Assembly: GCF_005049045.1 (NCBI RefSeq)
Contig: NZ_SUPK01000004.1
Location: 310,001 to 374,000, forward strand
Length of the DNA stretch: 64,000 nt
Reading direction: 5' to 3'
Origin: Cohnella pontilimi
GTDB lineage: Bacteria; Bacillota; Bacilli; Paenibacillales; Paenibacillaceae
A model generated the notes under the pieces. It was not told where the DNA came from, made no database searches, and worked only from the letters and a program-made list of their open reading frames with translations. Shown here one piece after another: positions 58,918-64,000 of this stretch (positions within the stretch are counted from its first letter, which is position 1; every line of letters begins with the position of its first letter). The translations under genes and the position numbers were made by a program.

Positions 58918-59949
58918 ATGACGACGTTGCAAGCTCCCCTGTCGCTCGAAGGTTCCGCAGCCTTTCCCGGCACGCCGGAAATAGCGGAACCGGTTGTCGT
59001 TCGTCGCATCGGCCGCATTCTATTATCGATTCTATTAATTGCCGCATCGGCACTCATTCTTGCTTTTTGCGTTTTGCACGCTTATATTGCCTGGAAACTC
59101 TCGCATCCGGATGTCGCCGCATTGGCCTCCAACCCGATGGCTGCCAAAAATCTGGCCTACTCGGACGTGACATTCCCCAGCGCGGACGGCCGTTCTATCT
59201 TGAGCGGCTGGTGGATTCCGGCTGAAAGCGGGCAGTCGGTCGTTCTGAGCCACGGGTATGGCGCGAATCGCGAGGAAAGCTGGGTGCCGATGTACGACCT
59301 GGCGGACATGCTCCATCAAAAAGGGTACAACGTGCTCATGTTCGACTACGGGTTTGCGAATCACCGTCATCCGATGCCCGCGACGGGCGGACGGCTGGAA
59401 TCGCAGCAGCTTCTCGGAGCTATCCAGTTCGCCAAACAGCAAGGCTCTGACCAGCTGATCGTCTGGGGCTTCTCCATGGGTGCCGGTACCGCGCTTCAGG
59501 CGGCTTTGCACCAAGCCCCGGTGGACGGCATGATTTTGGACAGCACATTTCTGCCAAACGAAGATACACTATACTTTAACCTCGAACAGAGCAAGTTGAA
59601 ACTCCCGAAATATATTTCGATGCAAATGATTCGCTGGTTTTTGCCGATCGTCGGAGGAACGTCACTGGATCAGATTCCGGCCGCTGCCGCGCAGCACACT
59701 TCTTTCGATTTTCCGATTCTTCTGATTCATGGTACGGCGGACAACAAGGCCCCGGCCTATCTGTCTGAAAATGTGGCCCACGCACAGAAAAATCCGAACT
59801 CGGGGCTTTGGATCGTGAAAGGCGCGATACACGAAATGATTTACCGCACCCGTACCAAAGAATATAACGCCCGTATCGATGCTTTCCTCGGAGAAGTGCA
59901 AGCCGCCTGGTTCGCCAAGTACGTGAAATCCTCCGTGGTGTCGGTCTAA
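58918..59949 (+). CDS. alpha/beta hydrolase with N-terminal membrane anchor
   Basis: The 343-residue protein has one TM (about residues 28-52) and an alpha/beta hydrolase domain outside. HGYGANRE is the oxyanion-type loop, GFSMGAGTALQ carries the nucleophile Ser, LLIHGTADNKAP the Asp and KGAIHEM the His. It resembles the YqkD/BAAT-type family of Bacillales serine hydrolases. AAGAGGCG precedes the ATG. The natural substrate is unknown. Confidence 0.87.
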   Translation: MTTLQAPLSLEGSAAFPGTPEIAEPVVVRRIGRILLSILLIAASALILAFCVLHAYIAWKLSHPDVAALASNPMAAKNLAYSDVTFPSADGRSILSGWWIPAESGQSVVLSHGYGANREESWVPMYDLADMLHQKGYNVLMFDYGFANHRHPMPATGGRLESQQLLGAIQFAKQQGSDQLIVWGFSMGAGTALQAALHQAPVDGMILDSTFLPNEDTLYFNLEQSKLKLPKYISMQMIRWFLPIVGGTSLDQIPAAAAQHTSFDFPILLIHGTADNKAPAYLSENVAHAQKNPNSGLWIVKGAIHEMIYRTRTKEYNARIDAFLGEVQAAWFAKYVKSSVVSV

Positions 59950-59962
59950 TCCTGTTGACATG

Positions 59963-60031
59963 AAAACATCCCTTCCGCGCATACGTTGGGTACGAAGCGA
60001 ACCTGACGGATGCGGGAGAGGGGTGTTTTTT
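59963..60031 (+). terminator. hairpin and T-run just before the SOD gene
   Basis: AACATCCCTTCCGC pairs with GCGGGAGAGGGGTGTT and is followed by TTTTTT-like sequence. It lies right after the hydrolase gene and its 3' arm contains the SOD ribosome site, so it may end one transcript and also hinder SOD translation. Confidence 0.6.
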
Positions 60032-60034
60032 GGC

Positions 60035-61252
60035 ATGTTGGCGGTATACGGATCGAAAATGCCGCTTCGATTATTGGAAGAGATTGCGATCTGGAAAATG
60101 CGGGAGATGCAGCACACGGAGGCCATTCGGGAGATCTTGCCCGAGCTGGAATCTCCATATCGGAATTTGATGCTGGACTGGCACCATGTATTTGCGAAAA
60201 CAAGGGAGCAAGCCCAGGCGGCCATACGGGCCGGTCTTGCCGGCCAGGGAGAAGCGCTGCCACCCGAATGGCAGCTTTACCTGCCGGTGCTGCTGGAGCA
60301 GTCGGTGGTGCAATCGCGCGAATTCGTCCGGCAGCTGCTGGCGCTGCAAGAGCGAAGCGCGGCGTGTCGCCGGTCGCCGGTCGCTGCGGCCGTATTGGCG
60401 CCGATTCGCCGGCAATCGGAATATTTTCTCGGCGCGATGGAGGAGCTTACGAGAACAGGGCAGTCGCCGTGGCTTACTGAAGGGGTGACGGTGTCCAGCC
60501 TCGAGGAAACCGGCAGCGATTCCCCAGAATCTTACGGCGGTCCCGAGCCTGCGGACGTTCCGCTGCGTCCGGAAGGCACTTGGTCCGATCCTCTAGCCGG
60601 TATGGAAGGAGGCGAATCGAGACAGTCCGTGCCGATCGGCGGACACAAGCTGCCTCCTCTGCCTTACCGTTACAATGCGCTTGAACCGTGTATCGATGAG
60701 AAAACGATGAGGCTTCACCACGACAAGCATCATCAATCGTATGTCGACGGATTGAACAATGCGGAGAAAAAGCTGGAAGAAGCGCGCCGCACCGGCCATT
60801 TTGACCTGGTCAGGCACTGGGAACGTGAGCTGGCTTTTAACGGGGCGGGGCATTATTTGCATACGATTTTTTGGGATGCCATGTCTCCCAGAGGCGGAGG
60901 GAAACCGTCCGGAGCACTGGCGGGAGAGATCGACCGGAGCTTCGGCGGCTTCGATGCATTCAAGAAGCATTTTACGGAGGCTGCGACGAAGGTGGAAGGC
61001 AACGGCTGGGCGATTCTGGTGTGGAGTCCCCGCAGCCACCGGTTGGAAATCTTGACGGCGGAGAGGCATCAGAACTTGTCGCAATGGGACGTTGTGCCGC
61101 TTCTTCCGCTCGATGTGTGGGAACACGCTTATTACTTGAAGCACCAAAACGACCGGGCATCGTATGTGAAGGACTGGTGGAACGTGGTCAACTGGCCCTA
61201 CGTGGCTGATCGTTACACCAAAGCGCGAACGCTGCAGTGGCCGCCGTATTGA
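60035..61252 (+). CDS. DUF2935-like helical domain fused to Fe/Mn superoxide dismutase
   Basis: The 405-residue protein has a helical N-terminal domain of about 150 residues (LEEIAIWKMREMQHTEAIRE, resembling DUF2935) and a linker to about 205. A complete Fe/Mn-SOD domain follows: metal ligands His in LHHDKHHQSY, His in GAGHYLHTIFW, and Asp/His in LDVWEHAYYLKH. The chosen ATG at 60035 removes codons lying in the preceding hairpin; the frame is open from 59960. SODs detoxify superoxide; what the extra domain does is unknown. Confidence 0.85.
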   Translation: MLAVYGSKMPLRLLEEIAIWKMREMQHTEAIREILPELESPYRNLMLDWHHVFAKTREQAQAAIRAGLAGQGEALPPEWQLYLPVLLEQSVVQSREFVRQLLALQERSAACRRSPVAAAVLAPIRRQSEYFLGAMEELTRTGQSPWLTEGVTVSSLEETGSDSPESYGGPEPADVPLRPEGTWSDPLAGMEGGESRQSVPIGGHKLPPLPYRYNALEPCIDEKTMRLHHDKHHQSYVDGLNNAEKKLEEARRTGHFDLVRHWERELAFNGAGHYLHTIFWDAMSPRGGGKPSGALAGEIDRSFGGFDAFKKHFTEAATKVEGNGWAILVWSPRSHRLEILTAERHQNLSQWDVVPLLPLDVWEHAYYLKHQNDRASYVKDWWNVVNWPYVADRYTKARTLQWPPY

Positions 61253-61257
61253 AAGGA

Positions 61258-61290
61258 AGAGGGCTGGCGAGAAATTCTCGTCAGCCCTCT
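61258..61290. terminator. inverted repeat between convergent SOD and Gfo/Idh genes
   Basis: AGAGGGCTGGCGAG-aaatt-CTCGTCAGCCCTCT, a strong stem without a long T-run, lying between two convergent stops. Confidence 0.65.
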
Positions 61291-61298
61291 GCTATGCC

Positions 61299-62375
61299 TC
61301 ACAAACTCCAGTCCAGCTTCACTTCTCCGCCGGTACGGGAAGATTCGTAAATCGCGTCGATGATCAGATTGCTGCGCAGACCGGTGTCCGCCGATGTGGT
61401 CGGCTGCTTGCCGTCCCGCACGCATTCGAGGAAATGGCGGCTCAAACGTACCCGCGCGCCTTCATCGTCCGCCGGCGTGAGCAGCGGAACCTCCATCGCC
61501 TGGTCGAACCGTTCCGTCAGGAACTTGCCCTGCAGCCCGCGAAGCGCCACACCGCCTTCGCTGCCCATCAAGTGCAGGAACGGTTCATTGTCGGTGTCCA
61601 TATGGACCGCCCAGCTCACTTCGAGGGTGAGCGAGCTGCCGTCTTCCATTTTGATAATGGCCGTCGCCAAATCTTCCACATCATAAACGCCGTTCCAATC
61701 CGGCTTGCCCCACGTGCCGATGCCCTTCCGCTTCGGGCCAAATTCGGCGTAAGCCGCTCCATAGACCGAGACCGGTTTCGGCTCACCCATAAGGAAGAAA
61801 GCCAAATCCAGCATGTGCACCCCGATGTCGATCAGCGGTCCGCCGCCGGCTTGCTCATGCCGCGTAAACCAGGTGCCCCAGCCCGGGATGCCTTTGCGCC
61901 GGAACCAGCCGGTTTTGGCGGTGTAAATCCGGCCCATTTCGCCGCGGTCGATCTGCGCCTTCATCTGAAGAGGCAGCCACTCCCAGCGCATCTGGTGAGC
62001 GACCATCACGGTTTTGCCCGTGCGCTGCTGAGCACGGACGATGTCTTTCGCGGCTTCCGAGTTGAGCCCCATCGGCTTCTCGACCAGCACATGCTTGCCG
62101 TGCTCCAAAGCCGCGATCGTCAGCGGCGCGTGAAAAGCGTTGGGAACCCCGATGATGACCGCGTCAACATCTTCCCGCAGAAAGACTTCTTCCGGCGTAT
62201 CGAGTACGACCGGGATGCCGTATTGCTGGGCACGCTGCTCCGCCAAAGGACGGTAGACGTCGGTAATCACCGTAAATTGACACTCGCTGCCCAGCTTGCC
62301 GAACTCCTGGAGATGAACGTTGCCGATATTTCCTGCACCAATGAGGCCGATTCTAACTTTATCCGTTGGGTTCAT
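61299..62375 (-). CDS. Gfo/Idh/MocA family oxidoreductase
   Basis: This NAD(P)-dependent sugar-type dehydrogenase has 358 residues. The N-terminal Rossmann motif is RIGLIGAGNIGNVH, and the EKP motif with the catalytic Lys is HVLVEKPMGLN, followed by GGGPLIDIGVHMLDLAFFLMG with the conserved DxxxHxxD. The ATG at 62375 with GGAGGAAGG is chosen. Myo-inositol or sugar alcohols are known substrates in the family, but its own is not known. Confidence 0.92.
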   Translation of the reverse strand: MNPTDKVRIGLIGAGNIGNVHLQEFGKLGSECQFTVITDVYRPLAEQRAQQYGIPVVLDTPEEVFLREDVDAVIIGVPNAFHAPLTIAALEHGKHVLVEKPMGLNSEAAKDIVRAQQRTGKTVMVAHQMRWEWLPLQMKAQIDRGEMGRIYTAKTGWFRRKGIPGWGTWFTRHEQAGGGPLIDIGVHMLDLAFFLMGEPKPVSVYGAAYAEFGPKRKGIGTWGKPDWNGVYDVEDLATAIIKMEDGSSLTLEVSWAVHMDTDNEPFLHLMGSEGGVALRGLQGKFLTERFDQAMEVPLLTPADDEGARVRLSRHFLECVRDGKQPTTSADTGLRSNLIIDAIYESSRTGGEVKLDWSL

Positions 62376-62494
62376 GGGATCCTTCCTCCGTCTGCTCGAG
62401 TCTGACACACCAACACTATCATATCGGACAAGCGGTGAAGTCCGTCACGACCATTTTGGCTTACTTTTTATGGTGTTTTGGCGAATAAAATGAG

Positions 62495-62521
62495 AAAGCC
62501 CGCCTGTCAGCAGGCGAGCTT
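62495..62521 (-). terminator. folE terminator
   Basis: Minus strand AAGCTCGCCTG-ctga-CAGGCGGGCTT followed by TCTCATTTT, 8 bp after the stop of folE. Confidence 0.78.
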
Positions 62522-62528
62522 CCATGTT

Positions 62529-63122
62529 TCAATCCTTGATGAGAGACAAAAATTCCGAGCGGAGCGCGGCGCTGGTGCGGAATTCACCCCGGACCGCGGA
62601 AGTGACCGTTTTGCTGCCCGGTTTCTTAACTCCTCTCGAGCACATGCACAGGTGCTCACCATCGACAACCACCATCACGCCATGAGGCTGCAAAACTTCC
62701 TCCATAATATCGGCGATCTGCGAAGTGATCCGCTCCTGCACCTGCAGTCTCCGCGTCACAGCTTCCACCAGACGGGCGAGCTTGCTCAGACCGGCAATTT
62801 TGCCGCTAGGGATATATCCGATATGCGCTTTGCCGAAAAACGGTGCCATATGATGTTCGCACTGGCTGTAGTAGACGATATCCTTCACGATGACCAGTTC
62901 TTCATGCCGTTCGTCAAAAGTGACACCGAGCACGGAACGCGGATCCACCGAATAACCGGCGAAAATTTCTTCGTACATCCGGGTCACGCGCGCCGGCGTC
63001 TCGAGCAATCCTTCCCGCTCGACGTCTTCCCCGATCAACTTCAAAATTTCCCGGATATGATGCTCGATACGCTCCCGGTTCGCTTCCACCTGTCCGTTGA
63101 CGTAATCTTTCATTCCCGCCAC
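62529..63122 (-). CDS. folE: GTP cyclohydrolase I, FolE type
   Basis: FolE makes dihydroneopterin triphosphate from GTP, first step of folate synthesis. The 197-residue protein has the Zn ligands in [17 protein letters not shown] and the second Cys in HLCMCSRG, plus [15 protein letters not shown]. It starts at GTG 63122 with GGGAGG 7 bp upstream. No other folate genes are close. Confidence 0.95.
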   Translation of the reverse strand: MAGMKDYVNGQVEANRERIEHHIREILKLIGEDVEREGLLETPARVTRMYEEIFAGYSVDPRSVLGVTFDERHEELVIVKDIVYYSQCEHHMAPFFGKAHIGYIPSGKIAGLSKLARLVEAVTRRLQVQERITSQIADIMEEVLQPHGVMVVVDGEHLCMCSRGVKKPGSKTVTSAVRGEFRTSAALRSEFLSLIKD

Positions 63123-63183
63123 AATAATCCTCCCATGCCGGCTCCCGTTGCAGCACCGGAGCGCGGCCTAACGCTGCGCCCGA

Positions 63184-63420
63184 TTATTTCTTCCGGGGTT
63201 TGGACTTTTGATTGAAGTTTTGATTCTTCATCATTTGCTGCGCTCGCTGCATCTGCTGCTTGTTCATGTTGTAGCCCATCTTCTTGGCCATTTGCTGGAG
63301 CGCATCCGGGTCGCTTTGCATTTTGGTCAACTGATTGCGCAAATAAAATACTCCGACGGCAAAGCCGATGATGACACCTACGATAAGCGTTACGATGGGT
63401 ATAACAATATCCCAGACCAT
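63184..63420 (-). CDS. UPF0154/YneF family small membrane protein
   Basis: The 78-residue protein has one N-terminal TM (residues 3-25, IVIPIVTLIVGVIIGFAVG) and the YneF hallmark PDALQQMAKKMGYNMNKQQM, then a basic tail. The ATG at 63420 has AGGAGGG; the upstream part of the open frame is not coding. Its function is not known in any species I can name. Confidence 0.85.
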   Translation of the reverse strand: MVWDIVIPIVTLIVGVIIGFAVGVFYLRNQLTKMQSDPDALQQMAKKMGYNMNKQQMQRAQQMMKNQNFNQKSKPRKK

Positions 63421-63551
63421 GATGGTCCCTCCTGTTACGTCATAATAAAACCTTGCCTCCCAAGACGCGAGATCGCAAGGTTGTGCATTCATGATAGCAT
63501 GGCCTCCGCCAGCGTGCAAACGCCCGGTAAGCGGGCTTTAGATGCGGTTGT

Positions 63552-64000
63552 TCAGCTCAAAACGGCTTCAATAAAAATGGTGGTGTGCTGCGCGAGATCG
63601 ATCTCCCGGGCTTGTACGTTGTTTTCATCTTCCCGGTCGAGAAGGCGAACGATCGGCCTGCCGGGCAGACCGCGGTGCTGGCCGACGACAACGCCGATTT
63701 TTTTGTTGGACAGGCGGACGGAAATCCCGTTCGGGTAGATCGACACGATTCTCATAAAATGCGTCAGCACTTCATGGTCCAATATCGTGCCGGACATGGC
63801 GTTCAACTGCTCGCAGGCTTCATGCGGCAATAAGGAACGTTCGACGCCGGCTTCCGGATACAGCAAATTATCGAACGTATTGGCGACGGCGACGATTTTG
63901 GCATACGGGTGAATCTCGTCTCCGGTTATTCCCCTTGGAAGGCCGGTACCATCCATCGCTTCGTGGTGCTGAAACGCAACATGGGCGATCAATAGGCTGT
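63552..64000 (-). CDS. HD-GYP domain protein, C-terminal part (runs off the right edge)
   Basis: The visible part is the C-terminal 149 codons. HHEAMDGTGLPRGITGDEIH is the HD-GYP loop with the GYP position as GLP, followed by IVAVANTFDNLL, which is typical of HD-GYP phosphodiesterases. Active members hydrolyse c-di-GMP. The HD catalytic pair itself lies beyond the edge, so activity cannot be judged. The last stretch after about 60 residues is a small extra domain. Confidence 0.85.
   Translation of the reverse strand, partial: SLLIAHVAFQHHEAMDGTGLPRGITGDEIHPYAKIVAVANTFDNLLYPEAGVERSLLPHEACEQLNAMSGTILDHEVLTHFMRIVSIYPNGISVRLSNKKIGVVVGQHRGLPGRPIVRLLDREDENNVQAREIDLAQHTTIFIEAVLS

Overview
The window looks like a chromosomal segment of a Paenibacillaceae-type Firmicute (Paenibacillus, Cohnella or a close relative). 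The clues are a moderately high GC backbone, strong AGGAGG ribosome sites with frequent TTG and GTG starts, sigma-A type promoters, and a purine locus in the Bacillus order purEKBCSQLFMN. PurBox and guanine-riboswitch control, an lcp gene, a YneF protein and a UvsE endonuclease fit the same group. No rRNA or tRNA gene was seen.

Layout. 1-10.9 kb: the purine biosynthesis operon on the minus strand (purE to a truncated purN), behind a promoter, a PurR-type operator pair and a guanine-class riboswitch with terminator. 11.0-12.8 kb: an NCS2 purine permease with its own PurBox-like sites, promoter, riboswitch and terminator. 12.8-17.5 kb: a three-gene ABC importer of TrpXYZ type and guaA. 17.5-23.6 kb: bcp, an ABC-2 exporter operon, an LCP ligase and hemL. 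23.6-25.1 kb: a degenerate IS1595-like transposase gene between short repeats. 25.2-42.2 kb: a sugar isomerase, glpD, glpK, an IMPase, a TauE permease, fabI, uvsE, ddl, an amidase-domain protein, aconitase, a PDZ/Lon-like protease and O-acetylhomoserine sulfhydrylase. 42.5-57.6 kb: an AT-rich accessory island with a 2671-residue secreted RHS/YD-repeat toxin, two displaced RHS tips with their own immunity-like genes, an AbiJ-like/PD-(D/E)xK nuclease gene and a broken IS110. 57.9-64 kb: an IclR regulator, an alpha/beta hydrolase, an SOD fusion, a Gfo/Idh oxidoreductase, folE, yneF and a partial HD-GYP gene.

Two signals stand out. First, the giant RHS toxin gene appears to sit behind a c-di-GMP-I (GEMM-I) riboswitch followed by an intrinsic terminator, so toxin expression would follow the motile/sessile second messenger. 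Downstream lies an array of exchanged toxin tips, immunity genes, a probable defence nuclease and an IS110 remnant. Second, a 19-bp motif (CTATCCCNTCGACTCAGAA) occurs about 21 times in five intergenic sites, usually in mini-arrays spaced 48-56 bp. In three sites the copies on the left point forward and those on the right point backward. One of these F/R pairs flanks the IS1595-like gene, whose catalytic VEVDE motif has become VRVN. This resembles a transposase/short-repeat partnership of the RAYT/REPIN kind but from another transposase family, and I do not recognise it as described.

Function calls rest on motifs read by eye. No database search was possible.
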